Positions 1 to 9,392 are shown, numbered from the stretch's first letter. The stretch: 58,964 nt of DNA from an uncultured Gammaproteobacteria bacterium (GCA_913058135.1 CAJXPR010000007.1:1-58964), one strand, 5' to 3'. The notes: a model not told the origin generated them from the sequence alone. Numbers and translations: made by a program.

Positions 1-10
1 ATTTCTGCCT

Positions 11-44
11 GTCTCGTGGGCTCGGAGATGTGTATAAGAGACAG
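11..44 (+). other. Untrimmed Nextera/Tn5 sequencing adapter (artefact)
   Basis: These 34 bases match the standard Illumina Nextera read-2 transposase adapter. The last 19 bases (26-44) are the Tn5 mosaic end used in tagmentation libraries. The sequence joins directly to the inside of a coding region, so it is a library artefact left at a contig end and not a biological mosaic end. Bases 1-10 are of unclear origin. Positions 1-44 should be excluded from biological interpretation. Confidence 0.97.
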
Positions 45-1118
45 GTATATGCCCTGCCCAAAAATGCCACTGGCACGGTATGTACCATCGCCATTGAGCC
101 ACCACAGATACCCGTAGTTGTCGCTGCCCGGCGAGGGCTCCGTCGACTCGGCAATCCAGCCTTCGGGAACTACCCGGGTACCATCGTGTAATACACCGCC
201 GTTCATTACCAGTAGCGCCAGACGCCCCCAGTCACGCAACACCGGCGACAGGCAGCAGCCTCCCAGCTCACCACCGTAGGGGCCATGACTGATCCAGGTG
301 GCGTCACTTTCCATGCCCCAGGGCAGCCAGATCTTCTGTGTCAGATAGGCGGCAAGATTGTTGCCGATGGCGGCGCGCACAATGGCACCTGCCAGGTTGG
401 TTTCACCGGTGTTGTAATTGAAACGCTGGCCAGGCTCGGCAACCCGCGCCTTCTCGCCCATAAACCGCATCAGGGCCAGCATGTCGCTGGGTGATGTCGC
501 AACATCGGAAGCAGGATCAGCGTAATCTTCGTTCCAGTCAGTACCCGACGCCATCTGCAACACATGTTTAATACTGACACCGTCATAGCTGCTGCCTCGC
601 AGCTGCGGCAGGTAGTCGGTGACAGGATCGTCAACGCTGCCGATGTAGCCGTCGGCGATGGCCGCACCGGTCAGCAGGGAGACGACGGACTTGGTCATGG
701 AAAATGACACCCATTGTGTGTCTTCATCGTTGCCCAGACCATACTTCTCGAGCAGGATCTCGCCGTCCTTGAGCACCAGTACACCGCCAACATGATTGTG
801 GCGCATGTAGTCATCCAGATCGAACGTCTCGCCGTTTACCTGGTAGCGCAGCATGGAAAAATCGCGCTCGGCGCGCGGCAGCGGCATCACCTGCTCACCT
901 CGTGACACATGACGTACAGGGCTCAACAGGGGGATATTGCGAAACCCGGCAATCTGCTCATCACCGGACCAGAACAGGATGCTCTCTCCAGCAGGCAGAT
1001 TCTGCACGTCATCGGCCGGGTCCAGCCAGCGCGCCTGATCACCGGATTGTGCCGCCACCAGTGCCGACGAGAGACAAAGCAGGACTAACAGGGGTTTTAC
1101 CGCACTGCGCAATTTCAT
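45..1118 (-). CDS. Beta-lactamase-family serine hydrolase, C-terminus cut by the contig edge
   Basis: The gene is read on the minus strand from an ATG at 1118, with GAGGATGAGCC just upstream as ribosome binding site. It stays open for 358 codons into the adapter, so the 3' end is missing. A signal peptide covers roughly residues 1-23. The class C beta-lactamase/esterase nucleophile motif SMTK falls at residues 140-143, and a Tyr-Asn-Thr motif later fits the second catalytic box. Family members are periplasmic or outer-membrane esterases or peptidases of the penicillin-binding-protein fold. The substrate cannot be told. No operon partner is visible: the next gene (sirtuin) is divergent, 275 bp away. 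Confidence 0.85.
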
Positions 1119-1393
1119 GGCTCATCCTCTTTTTGTTTTTTGGCTACACCGGTACCCAGCGTAACCCAGCTCGGGCACAAACAACATAGGCTGCTTCACG
1201 TACCGGGGCCCTGAGAGAACCGGTCTCGTCACTGAGCCGACATGAAGAAGGTGTAACTTGTAATTTGCCTGGTCATGCGCGATAAATGTCCTGGCTGGCC
1301 GCAAGGCGTTGACCATCACATCAGCAACAGCAGCTGCGGCCAGGCTGTCGTCAACACCAGTCATCAACAACCTGAACAGAGTGGCGGAACTTC

Positions 1394-2467
1394 ATGACCA
1401 TCGCGCTACAAACCTGCCCCGCTCAACAGGCGGGCGAACTGGCGGCCTTCATCGAGGCCAATGCGCCCGTGCTGGTACTGACCGGCGCCGGTATCAGCAC
1501 CGACTCGGGCATACCGGACTATCGTGACAGCGATGGTAACTGGAAGCGCAAACAACCTGTGCAACACCAGGAGTTCATGCAAAGCGCTGCAACACGCCAA
1601 CGCTACTGGGCACGCAGTCTGGTCGGATGGCCAATCATGCAGCGGGCAAAACCAAACCTGGCCCATCACAAGATTGCCGAACTGGAAGCCAGGGGTTTGT
1701 TGTCGATGGTCGTGACACAGAATGTAGACCGCCTGCATCAGAAGGCCGGCAGCGATTCTGTGGTCGATCTGCACGGTCGTGCTGACGAACTGGTATGCAT
1801 GTCTTGCGGCTACCGGGAATCCCGATCCCTGATGCATGCACGTTGTACGATGCTCAATCCGTCTCTGGACAATATTTTTGCGACTGCTGCGCCGGACGGT
1901 GATGCCGATCTCGAGATCGATTTTTCCGGCTTTAATGTGCCAGGTTGTCCTCAATGCAGTGGCATTCTGAAGCCCGATGTGGTGTTTTTTGGCGACAACG
2001 TGCCCCGCCCCCGTGTTGACCAGGTTTTCGACACTCTCGCGGAGAGTCGCGGCCTGCTGGTTATCGGCTCATCCCTGATGGTGTTTTCCGGCTACCGTTT
2101 TGCACGGCAGGCACACCAGTCAGGCAGGCCAATCGCTATTTTGACAAAGGGGCGAACCCGCGCCGATGACCTGGCCAGCGTCAAATTCGACGCGCCGATT
2201 GCCCCCCACTGCTTGCGACGATTTAACACCGACTTCCCATCAGGGCGCCTGCACAGGCTCCGGCGCCATCTCGCAATTCAGGCACATCACGTTCTGCACC
2301 GGATCACCCGCAGCCAGATCTGTCAGCCAGTCTACAAAGCGAACGCCTTCCACTTCATAGCTATACACTTCGGGACGCAGCAGGATGGTGTGCATGGTGC
2401 CGCCAGCGACGTAGTAACGAAAATCCGGCACCGCTTCGCTTATTTCCTCAAGGTTGGTCTCCAGTAG
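1394..2467 (+). CDS. Sir2-family NAD-dependent protein deacylase (class II, SIRT4-like), apparent frameshift near the end
   Basis: Sirtuins remove acyl groups from lysine, consuming NAD. Visible motifs are GAGIST-DSGIPDYR (about residues 32-45), TQNVDRLH, the LHG active-site His, two zinc Cys pairs (CMSC and CPQC), KPDVVFFGD and GSSL. The NAD and zinc sites are therefore complete. Homologues end soon after the conserved 'RADDL...APIA' segment. Here the frame instead runs about 80 codons further through the antisense of the next gene. One extra C in the C6 run at 2202-2207 would give a stop at 2224-2226, just short of the convergent gene. The authentic end is therefore probably 2226, with the tail to 2467 an artefact of an indel. 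Confidence 0.88.
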   Translation: MTIALQTCPAQQAGELAAFIEANAPVLVLTGAGISTDSGIPDYRDSDGNWKRKQPVQHQEFMQSAATRQRYWARSLVGWPIMQRAKPNLAHHKIAELEARGLLSMVVTQNVDRLHQKAGSDSVVDLHGRADELVCMSCGYRESRSLMHARCTMLNPSLDNIFATAAPDGDADLEIDFSGFNVPGCPQCSGILKPDVVFFGDNVPRPRVDQVFDTLAESRGLLVIGSSLMVFSGYRFARQAHQSGRPIAILTKGRTRADDLASVKFDAPIAPHCLRRFNTDFPSGRLHRLRRHLAIQAHHVLHRITRSQICQPVYKANAFHFIAIHFGTQQDGVHGAASDVVTKIRHRFAYFLKVGLQ

Positions 2468-3436
2468 TGGCAACAGCGATTCTGTCGGTGTGCCACCCAA
2501 CGCCAGAAACTGTTTCTGGACATCATCTTCGGCATTGTCATAAGAGGCAAGACGGATGCCCGGGCGCGCCTGAGCAGTGCCGATGTACAGGTGATGGAAA
2601 CTGAACTCATCCGCAGGGATAGTGCTGATGTAGTCCATGTCCGCCAGAACCTCGTCGGTCGCCCAGACATCGTAAGGATTGAAATTGGCAAAACCCCGAT
2701 AGCCGCCCGAGGCGTCACCAAGCTGCACGATATCCGCGCGCGGATAATACTGCGCCATCTTCAGGGCATAAAACGGCGAAGGAATCGAGCCGGCGCTGGA
2801 GCCGGTCACAAAGATCTGCCGGGGCACCAGCATATGATCAAAGGCCCATTGCATGGCCGCTGTGGCATTGACCAGGCCTCGGTGCTGTATATTGACCTCG
2901 TGGGCAGCATGACCCTCGATGGCAGGCGCCATATGCGTCTGCACGGAGTCGCCGAGATGGACATCGGCCGAACAGTAGGGCGCGTAAACGACGGTGTAGT
3001 CAGCAAACGGGTTTTCCGGATGATCGAAGGCGAGGATACCGTGGGAGTTGGCCGGATCGGTTGCAGCCAGGTTGATCTGATAACTGGGCTGCAGGTCCGG
3101 GTCGCAATTGGCGCCATCCCAGCAGGCACCGCCACCCTCAAGGTAGAACATCAACTTGTCAGGCTCACCCTGTTTGACAAAGAAGCGATACTCCGAACCG
3201 TCAGAGCAGATGGTGTCACCGCCCGGAGTAAAAGCGTTCCAGCCCGGCTCCAGACCGGAGAAGTCAGAATAGGTCTGCTGTTCGGCGTCAACCGGCGGCG
3301 CGTTGACCGCCGTCGGTACATCGGGCACAGCGGGCGGTTCCGGCTCACTGCAGGCAACCAGCGCCACCAGAGCGACCAATGCCATGGCTGCAAGCCTGGT
3401 AAATATCCGAGCTAAAGCAATGTTCCTGATGTGCAT
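2240..3436 (-). CDS. Pectinacetylesterase-family serine hydrolase, lipoprotein
   Basis: The 398-residue product begins with a hydrophobic signal ending in the lipobox LVAC, so it is probably membrane-anchored outside the cytoplasm. The family signatures are present: EGGGACW near residue 100 forms the oxyanion region, GSSAGS is the nucleophile elbow, and a His lies in GTMHT near the C-terminus. A Pro-rich linker follows the lipid anchor. The family de-esterifies polysaccharides in plants and bacteria, but many bacterial members have unknown substrates. The gene is divergent from the GST-ferredoxin-P450 operon and convergent with the sirtuin gene. Confidence 0.85.
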   Translation of the reverse strand: MHIRNIALARIFTRLAAMALVALVALVACSEPEPPAVPDVPTAVNAPPVDAEQQTYSDFSGLEPGWNAFTPGGDTICSDGSEYRFFVKQGEPDKLMFYLEGGGACWDGANCDPDLQPSYQINLAATDPANSHGILAFDHPENPFADYTVVYAPYCSADVHLGDSVQTHMAPAIEGHAAHEVNIQHRGLVNATAAMQWAFDHMLVPRQIFVTGSSAGSIPSPFYALKMAQYYPRADIVQLGDASGGYRGFANFNPYDVWATDEVLADMDYISTIPADEFSFHHLYIGTAQARPGIRLASYDNAEDDVQKQFLALGGTPTESLLPLLETNLEEISEAVPDFRYYVAGGTMHTILLRPEVYSYEVEGVRFVDWLTDLAAGDPVQNVMCLNCEMAPEPVQAP

Positions 3437-3492
3437 ACGCCTGGTCTCTCAATTATTGTGTGAATGGCGGTTTCTGACCCGTGTTGTAACAC

Positions 3493-3502
3493 ATTACGTA
3501 AT
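3493..3502. promoter_or_regulatory. Palindromic operator candidate between divergent genes
   Basis: ATTACGTAAT is a perfect 10-bp palindrome in the 112-bp gap between the divergent esterase gene and the GST-ferredoxin-P450 operon. It lies about 45 bp before the GST start and 55 bp before the esterase start, a position from which a dimeric (for example TetR- or MarR-type) repressor could control both. No regulator gene is adjacent, so this is inference from symmetry and position. Confidence 0.35.
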
Positions 3503-3548
3503 AACATACGATTCGACGCAGTAAAAGTACATCCCTCTGAGGCTGCCC

Positions 3549-4214
3549 ATGATTGATGTCTACAGCTCGGCCACGCCCAACGGTTACAAGGTGACCGTGA
3601 TGCTGGAAGAGATCGGCGCTGACTATACGCTGTATCCTGTCAACCTGTCGGCCGGCGAACAGAAAACCGCGGACTTCCTGGCCATGAATCCCAATGGCCG
3701 CATACCGGTCATCGTCGACCGCAGTAACAACGATTTCACGGTATTCGAGTCGGGTGCCATCATGATCTACCTGGCAGAAAAATTCGGCCAACTATATCCG
3801 GAAGACCCCTCAGCGCGATCGCGCACACTGCAGTGGCTGATGTTCCAGATGGGCGGTATCGGCCCGATGATGGGCCAGGCCAATGTGTTCTATCGCTACT
3901 TTCCCGAAAAGATCCAACCGGCCATCGACCGCTACCAGAACGAATGCCGACGCCTGTTCGAGGTACTTGACAGCCGACTGTCAGCATCCGAGTATCTGGC
4001 CGGAGACGTATACACAATCGCCGATATCGCAAACTGGTGCTGGGTGCGTACCCACAACTGGTCGGGCGTCAGCGTCGAGGGCCTGGCACATCTGCAGCGC
4101 TGGCTGGACAAACTGTATGAACGGCCGGCCTGCCAGCGTGGCATCAAACAGCCCGAGCGTAACCGCACACCCGATGACATCGTCAAGGGCGCACAGAACA
4201 TTGTCGTGCGCTGA
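3549..4214 (+). CDS. Glutathione S-transferase family protein (nu-class, YfcG/Ure2-like)
   Basis: This 221-residue cytosolic protein has an N-terminal thioredoxin-like domain with the Asn-containing motif ATPNG near residue 10. Next come [11 protein letters not shown] and [15 protein letters not shown], the glutathione-binding motifs, then an all-helical C-terminal domain with the GST N-capping-type YTIADIA segment. Nu-class members reduce disulfides and peroxides with glutathione. It is the first gene of a same-strand run with ferredoxin (38 nt on) and a P450 (29 nt after that), suggesting detoxification or redox support for the P450. Confidence 0.88.
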   Translation: MIDVYSSATPNGYKVTVMLEEIGADYTLYPVNLSAGEQKTADFLAMNPNGRIPVIVDRSNNDFTVFESGAIMIYLAEKFGQLYPEDPSARSRTLQWLMFQMGGIGPMMGQANVFYRYFPEKIQPAIDRYQNECRRLFEVLDSRLSASEYLAGDVYTIADIANWCWVRTHNWSGVSVEGLAHLQRWLDKLYERPACQRGIKQPERNRTPDDIVKGAQNIVVR

Positions 4215-4252
4215 ACTTTGTATTACCAACAAAACCGAGAGCCAGATTTATC

Positions 4253-4573
4253 ATGACCCGAATTACTTACATTGAACACAACGGCACGGAACATGTCATC
4301 GACGCCAGTAATGGCGATTCGGTGATGGAGGCCGCAATCAAGAACCTGGTACCTGGCATTGACGCCGACTGCGGCGGTGCCTGCTCCTGCGGCACCTGCC
4401 ATGTATTTGTTGACGAAAACTGGATGCAGGCCGTCGGCGAGCCCGGTGAATTCGAGGAGCCCATGCTGGACATCAATCCCGAGCGCAGCGCCAATTCCAG
4501 ACTGTCGTGCCAGATCGACGTCAGTGACGAGCTTGACGGACTGGTTGTGCGCCTGCCCGAATTTCAGTTCTAG
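4253..4573 (+). CDS. 2Fe-2S ferredoxin, putidaredoxin/adrenodoxin type
   Basis: The 106-residue ferredoxin has the vertebrate-type cluster ligands C40-x5-C46-x2-C49-x36-C86, visible as [11 protein letters not shown] and SCQ. Such ferredoxins pass single electrons to bacterial class I P450s. It lies 29 nt upstream of a P450 gene, so it is very probably that enzyme's electron donor. No ferredoxin reductase gene lies within the window, so a reductase encoded elsewhere must reduce it. Confidence 0.93.
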   Translation: MTRITYIEHNGTEHVIDASNGDSVMEAAIKNLVPGIDADCGGACSCGTCHVFVDENWMQAVGEPGEFEEPMLDINPERSANSRLSCQIDVSDELDGLVVRLPEFQF

Positions 4574-4602
4574 CAGCCACGCCCTGCTAATGGAGTGTCA
4601 TC

Positions 4603-5880
4603 ATGCCGGATATAACAGAGCAACCTGTCAAACGTAGCCGCAGCCTGGTAGGTCGCGACCCGTGGACCACGCCGCTGGACGAAATCGACCTGGCACATCC
4701 GGGTATCTGGCAGGCCAACGAGTTCCTGCCCTATCTGGCGCGCCTGCGCCGGGATGCACCGGTGCATTACTGCGCGGACTCACCCTTGGGACCGTACTGG
4801 TCAGTGATGAAGTACAAGGACATCATGACCGTGGAGGCGGCGCCTCACATTTATTCGTCGGAACCTACCATCGGTATTGTCGATGTCATTCCGGAATTCA
4901 CCTTGCCCATGTTTATCGCCATGGACCCTCCCAAACACGAGGAGCAACGCAAGACGGTGCAGGGCGTGGTCGCGCCCGCCAATCTGAAGAATCTCGAAGG
5001 CCTGATCCGACAGCGGGTTATTGCCATTCTTGACAAGCTGCCCAGGGATGAACCCTTCAACTGGGTCGACCTGGTGTCGCGCGACCTGACCACACAGATG
5101 CTGGCGACACTGTTCGATTTCCCGTTTGAGGACCGTCACAAGCTGACTTACTGGTCCGATGTCGCCACCGCCATTCCCGGTGCTGGTCTGATTGACAGCT
5201 ATGAAGAGGGTTTTGAAATTCTGAAGGAGTGCCTGGCCTATTTCTCCAGGCTGTGGCAGGAACGTGCCAGGCGGGAACCTGGCAATGACCTGATTTCCAT
5301 GCTGGCGCACGGCGAGGCGACCCGCAATATGCCGCCACGCGAATTCCTGGGCAATCTGATTCTGTTGATCGTGGGCGGCAACGATACTACCCGCAACTCC
5401 ATCAGTGGCGGCGTACTCGCGCTCAACGAGCATCCACAGGAATATCAGAAGCTGCGCGACAATCCTGCACTGATTCCATCCATGGTGTCAGAGATCATCC
5501 GCTGGCAAACACCACTGGCCTATATGCGCCGCACAGCAAAAGTGGATACCGAACTGGGCGGTAAAACCATCCGGGCCGGCGACAAGGTACTGATGTGGTA
5601 CGCCTCTGCCAATCGCGACGCAGACGCCATCGACAACCCGGATGCGTTCATCATCGACAGGCCGCGGGCACGACAACATCTGTCCTTTGGTTTTGGCATC
5701 CACCGCTGCATGGGCAACCGGCTGGCAGAAATGCAGTTACGCATTCTGTGGGAAGAAATCAGCCAGCGTTTTGACAAAGTTGAGGTTGTGGGAGAGCCGA
5801 CCCGAATCTACTCAAGTTTTGTCAAAGGTTATACGGATCTGCCGGTGATCATTCGCTCATCAGCAGTCAAAGGTCAGTAA
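4603..5880 (+). CDS. Cytochrome P450, CYP153-like (probable alkane or fatty-acid terminal hydroxylase)
   Basis: The protein has 425 residues, normal for a soluble bacterial P450. The I-helix oxygen-activation motif GGNDTTRN and the heme loop FGFGIHRCMGNR are both present, with Cys369 as heme ligand. The C-terminal segment after the heme loop (AEMQLRILWEEI, then VVGEPTRIYSSFVKGY) resembles my memory of CYP153 enzymes, which hydroxylate the terminal carbon of medium-chain alkanes and fatty acids. The subfamily call is by recollection and less certain than the P450 call. It is the last gene of the GST-ferredoxin-P450 run and converges with fabV. Confidence 0.9.
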   Translation: MPDITEQPVKRSRSLVGRDPWTTPLDEIDLAHPGIWQANEFLPYLARLRRDAPVHYCADSPLGPYWSVMKYKDIMTVEAAPHIYSSEPTIGIVDVIPEFTLPMFIAMDPPKHEEQRKTVQGVVAPANLKNLEGLIRQRVIAILDKLPRDEPFNWVDLVSRDLTTQMLATLFDFPFEDRHKLTYWSDVATAIPGAGLIDSYEEGFEILKECLAYFSRLWQERARREPGNDLISMLAHGEATRNMPPREFLGNLILLIVGGNDTTRNSISGGVLALNEHPQEYQKLRDNPALIPSMVSEIIRWQTPLAYMRRTAKVDTELGGKTIRAGDKVLMWYASANRDADAIDNPDAFIIDRPRARQHLSFGFGIHRCMGNRLAEMQLRILWEEISQRFDKVEVVGEPTRIYSSFVKGYTDLPVIIRSSAVKGQ

Positions 5881-5910
5881 CAGGTTAAGCACCTTGTCCA
5901 GTTGCAAATT

Positions 5911-5934
5911 CTGGTCGGCGCTGACGCCGACCAG
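5911..5934. terminator. Hairpin between convergent P450 and fabV genes
   Basis: A perfect 10-bp stem, CTGGTCGGCG / CGCCGACCAG with loop CTGA, sits in the 73-bp gap between the two convergent stop codons. There is no long T-run on either side, so it may act as a weak bidirectional terminator or simply as an mRNA 3'-end stabiliser. Confidence 0.6.
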
Positions 5935-5953
5935 CAGCAGTCAGACAAAGAGC

Positions 5954-7150
5954 TTAGGCTTTGAAATCAACGTCAGTGGCAACATCTGCTTCATAGTCCA
6001 CATCACTGCGCTCGAAACCGAAGAGCTTGAGGAACTCATGCTTGTAGCCTGCATAGTCGGTTAACTGGAACAGGTTGTCATTATTGACCTGCTGCCACAG
6101 CGCCTTGCACTCCGCCTGTACGTCGTCACGCAATTCCTTATCGTCCATGCGCAGGCGGCCGGCTTCATCCAGGTCAAAAGCCTTACCATCCTCCCGGTAC
6201 AGTTGCTCCCGAAACAGGCGATTTAACTGTTCAATGGTACCTTCATGCAGGCCTTTGTCTTTCATCACCTTGTACACCAGGGCAATATACAGCGGCATCA
6301 CCGGGATGGCCGCAGACGCCTGGGTAACCACAGACTTCAGCACCGCGACATTGGCGCTGCCACCGTAGTTGTTACCCAGTCGGGCATTGAGCTCGGAGGC
6401 GGCGCGATCCAGGTCTTCCTTGGCCTTGCCCAAGGCGCCATGCCAGTAAATCGGCCAGGTCATTTCCGTGCCGATGTAGCTGAAAGCGACCGTTTTCACG
6501 CCTTTGGCCAGCACGTCGGCCTGGCTCAGCGCCTGCATCCATAATTCCCAGTCCTCGCCACCCATCACGGTGATGGTATCGGCGATTTCTTCATCGGTAG
6601 CGGGCTCCACTTCCGCGTGAATGATCTGATCCTTGTTGGTATCAATCGCGGTTGACTGATACACCTGGCCAATGGGCTTGAGCACAGAACGTTTGACCTC
6701 ACCGGTATCGGGCAATCTGCGCACCGGCGATGCCAGCGAATACACCACCAGGTCCACCTCGCCCAGATCCTGCTTGATCATGGCAACAGCCTGCTCACGC
6801 ACTTCATGGGAGAACGCGTCACCGTTAATCGATTTTGCATAAAGCCCGGCCTTTTTGGCCTCCTCTTCGAATGCCCAGGAGTTGTACCAGCCGGCTGTGC
6901 CGGGCTTGGTCTCGGTACCGGGTTTTTCAAAGAAAACACCAACGGTGGCGGCCTGGTAACCAAATGCCGCAGTGATTCGTGCTGCCAGGCCATACCCGCT
7001 GGAGGCGCCGATCACCAACACTTTTTTCGGACCGTCGCTGTGTACGCCTTGCGCCTGGGTCACTGCGATCTGGTCCTTGACGTTGTTGAGGCAGCCGGTC
7101 GGATGTGTGGTTGTGCAGATAAATCCGCGGTATTTTGGCTTGATAATCAT
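5954..7150 (-). CDS. fabV: Enoyl-[acyl-carrier-protein] reductase FabV
   Basis: The 398-residue protein carries out the last reduction of each fatty-acid elongation cycle in the cytoplasm (NADH-dependent enoyl-ACP to acyl-ACP). It begins [17 protein letters not shown], typical of FabV. It has a [11 protein letters not shown] dinucleotide-binding motif and the FabV active site Tyr-x8-Lys in [14 protein letters not shown]. The length is normal for the family, which is longer than FabI. FabV enzymes are generally insensitive to triclosan. The ribosome binding site AGAGGG precedes the ATG at 7150. No FabI is present in the window. Confidence 0.96.
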   Translation of the reverse strand: MIIKPKYRGFICTTTHPTGCLNNVKDQIAVTQAQGVHSDGPKKVLVIGASSGYGLAARITAAFGYQAATVGVFFEKPGTETKPGTAGWYNSWAFEEEAKKAGLYAKSINGDAFSHEVREQAVAMIKQDLGEVDLVVYSLASPVRRLPDTGEVKRSVLKPIGQVYQSTAIDTNKDQIIHAEVEPATDEEIADTITVMGGEDWELWMQALSQADVLAKGVKTVAFSYIGTEMTWPIYWHGALGKAKEDLDRAASELNARLGNNYGGSANVAVLKSVVTQASAAIPVMPLYIALVYKVMKDKGLHEGTIEQLNRLFREQLYREDGKAFDLDEAGRLRMDDKELRDDVQAECKALWQQVNNDNLFQLTDYAGYKHEFLKLFGFERSDVDYEADVATDVDFKA

Positions 7151-7167
7151 TTATTTCCCTCTATCTT

Positions 7168-7181
7168 CGCCGATATCGGCG
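7168..7181. promoter_or_regulatory. 14-bp perfect palindrome upstream of fabV
   Basis: CGCCGATATCGGCG is a perfect palindrome 18-31 bp upstream of the fabV start codon, in the 84-bp gap after the M20 peptidase gene. It could be an operator for a fatty-acid-responsive regulator or a short hairpin ending the upstream transcript. The sequence shows only the symmetry and the position. Confidence 0.4.
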
Positions 7182-7234
7182 ATTTTCGGTCAGTCACGCG
7201 ATTCGCCCCTGACCCGTCTGTTCGTGGTCGTGGG

Positions 7235-8527
7235 CTATTTTACCCCAGGGGCAACACCCGTGGACACATCCATGATCATGCGCGCCAACAGGTACAACCG
7301 AGGCTCTATCGAATCCAGCAGCACATATTCATCGTTGCTGGTGTGCGCACCAAAACCCTGCAGGCCAAAGCGTTCAATCACCGGCGCCCCGGTCTGCAAG
7401 GCTGCGAAGGCAGCGTCGGTGCCGCCGCCCTCGGCCTGATCATTGACGGCCAATGTCATGCCCAGCTCTTCATAAATGCGCTGACCATGCGCGGCGAGTT
7501 CGCGTGACGCGTCCGTGGCCTGCAACGGGGGCCGTCGATTCTCGAAGCGCAGACTGATTTCGGTATCCGGTATCAGGCGATTGCTGATCCGCTCCTGAAT
7601 CCTTGACTCCAGACGCTCGAAGTCCTCCAGGCGCAGCATACGCACATCCGCAGTAGCCACCGCATCCGCCGGGATCACATTCCGGTTGGTCCCCACCTGC
7701 GCCAGCGTCCAGTTCACCTTGAAACCCACATCGGGGTCTGACAGGTCATCCAGTTGCAGCAGTTGATGCGCCATTTCGTATAACGCATTGCGCCCCAGCT
7801 CGGGCGCAGCGCCAGCGTGTGAAGCTCGCCCCTTGACTGACATGGTGACCGCGCCGATGCCACTGGTGGCCAGCGCCAGCGAGTCGTTGTCGATGCGGGA
7901 GGGCTCAGCGGAAAATACCGCATCGTGCTCAGCGCCCAGACGTGTCAATGTCGCACGCGATCCCGGCGAGCTTATTTCCTCGTCACCGTTGATCAGTACC
8001 GTCAATGTCCCGTAATCATCAAAACCAATCTCCTGGAGCAGGGCAATAACATGAATGATCAGGGCCACGCCCTGCTTATCATCGGAGATGCCCAGGCCGT
8101 AGGCGCGGTTACCATCTATACGGAACGGTTGCTGCGCCAGCATGCCGCGCAGGTAAACGGTGTCCATGTGTGCAATCAGCAGGATTCTGCTGTCACCGGT
8201 ACCGGTAAAGCGTGCGTGCACCATGGGTCCAAGCTGCTCCGGGGTGTCGAACATGCGATACACGTCATCGCCCGCTTCCAGCAGCTCCACCTCACCACCC
8301 AATGCCTGCAACTCATCAGCAATCAGAGCCGCTATCTGCTCCAGCCCTTCGCGATCACCGCTACCCGACTCAATACCGACCAGTTGTTCCATGGTTGATA
8401 TCATGGGTGCTTTCTGCGTGGTGGCAGCGTCGAATACGGCAGTATCCAACTGGGCGAAAGACACCTGCCCCATTACAAGCATCAGCATGGCGTAAACAAC
8501 AATACCGCGCTTGATTATTCTGAACAT
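7235..8527 (-). CDS. Exported M20-family metallopeptidase (glutamate carboxypeptidase-like)
   Basis: The 430-residue protein starts with an N-terminal signal ending near VSFAQ and is probably periplasmic. It then follows the M20 plan: AHMDTV (first zinc His and the base-supporting Asp), GISDDKQG (bridging Asp), GDEEISS (catalytic Glu), SAEPS, the dimerisation domain with GRASHAGAAPELGRNA, and a late His in GAHTSNDEY. This resembles carboxypeptidase G2, which removes C-terminal glutamate. The exact substrate is not determined. GGAG precedes the ATG at 8527. Confidence 0.9.
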   Translation of the reverse strand: MFRIIKRGIVVYAMLMLVMGQVSFAQLDTAVFDAATTQKAPMISTMEQLVGIESGSGDREGLEQIAALIADELQALGGEVELLEAGDDVYRMFDTPEQLGPMVHARFTGTGDSRILLIAHMDTVYLRGMLAQQPFRIDGNRAYGLGISDDKQGVALIIHVIALLQEIGFDDYGTLTVLINGDEEISSPGSRATLTRLGAEHDAVFSAEPSRIDNDSLALATSGIGAVTMSVKGRASHAGAAPELGRNALYEMAHQLLQLDDLSDPDVGFKVNWTLAQVGTNRNVIPADAVATADVRMLRLEDFERLESRIQERISNRLIPDTEISLRFENRRPPLQATDASRELAAHGQRIYEELGMTLAVNDQAEGGGTDAAFAALQTGAPVIERFGLQGFGAHTSNDEYVLLDSIEPRLYLLARMIMDVSTGVAPGVK

Positions 8528-8573
8528 CGTTTTCTCCGGGGGGTGACTGATGCGTCACCGATTATAGTTCTGG

Positions 8574-9329
8574 TCAGTTACGTAAATAGGAGGCGCCGTT
8601 GGCATCAATGATCGCGCCGGTCAGATAATCGGTTTCACTACCGGCGAGAAAAGCCACCAGATTACCAATCTCTGACGGGCGTCCGATCCGCCCCAATGGA
8701 CTTTGTGCGGCCACATCGTCCCAGCCCTGATCGCGGATACGCGGGGATGCCGCCGGTGTTTCGGTCCAGCCCGGTGCTATGGCATATACACATATTCCGT
8801 GTCCGCCCAAGGCCAGCGCCAGTGACTGGGTTGCCGAGTTTAATCCTGACTTGGCCGCGCCATAGGCCGGTGCGGTCGGTTCGCCACGAAAGGCGCCACG
8901 TGACGTTATATTAATTATCTTTCCGCTGCCTTGCTGCATCATGGGTTTTGCAGCATGAAAAGCCAGATTCACCGGTGCCAACAGGTTCAACTGCAGGCTG
9001 TGCTGCCAGGCATTCTGCCATTCGTCATAGTCATCACTCTTCACATCCTGTGGCGTAAACTGGCCGGCGGCATTAACCAGTACATCCAGCCGCTGATAGA
9101 CATCCAGTACGTCAGCGACCAGCTTGCCTGCCTGGGCGGCATCCGCGACATCTGCACAGAATAGCTGATGCCCGTCACCCGGCAACTCTTCCAGCAACGC
9201 CATGGCTTCCGGCCTTTTACTGCGATAATTGATCGCTATAATGAAGCCAGCACTGGCCAGCGCCACAGCACTGGCACGGCCAATACCTGACGCCGCACCA
9301 GTCACCAGCGCGACTTTAACTTCAGACAT
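8574..9329 (-). CDS. SDR-family NAD(P)-dependent oxidoreductase
   Basis: This 251-residue classical short-chain dehydrogenase has the cofactor motif TGAASGIG (residues 10-17), NAAG, a catalytic Ser in ITSRG and YGAAK as the Tyr-x3-Lys pair. The C-terminal SETDYLTGAIIDANGA resembles 3-oxoacyl-ACP reductases of the FabG group. The substrate is unknown, and a single gene with no fab operon around it argues against being the housekeeping FabG. It lies 47 nt upstream of the M20 peptidase gene on the same strand. Confidence 0.85.
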   Translation of the reverse strand: MSEVKVALVTGAASGIGRASAVALASAGFIIAINYRSKRPEAMALLEELPGDGHQLFCADVADAAQAGKLVADVLDVYQRLDVLVNAAGQFTPQDVKSDDYDEWQNAWQHSLQLNLLAPVNLAFHAAKPMMQQGSGKIINITSRGAFRGEPTAPAYGAAKSGLNSATQSLALALGGHGICVYAIAPGWTETPAASPRIRDQGWDDVAAQSPLGRIGRPSEIGNLVAFLAGSETDYLTGAIIDANGASYLRN

Positions 9330-9392
9330 ATATTCTCCTGTTTGGCCGGCTATCCTGTAAGCCGATCCGGATGGCCGCTGGACAAGGCAATG

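Noticed and set aside
26-44. Tn5/IS50 mosaic end as a genuine transposon end
   Set aside because: It is embedded in the exact commercial Nextera adapter and no transposon genes follow, so it is a library artefact.
2591-3415. 274-residue plus-strand open frame
   Set aside because: It is antisense to the pectinacetylesterase-like gene and has no ribosome binding site or family resemblance.
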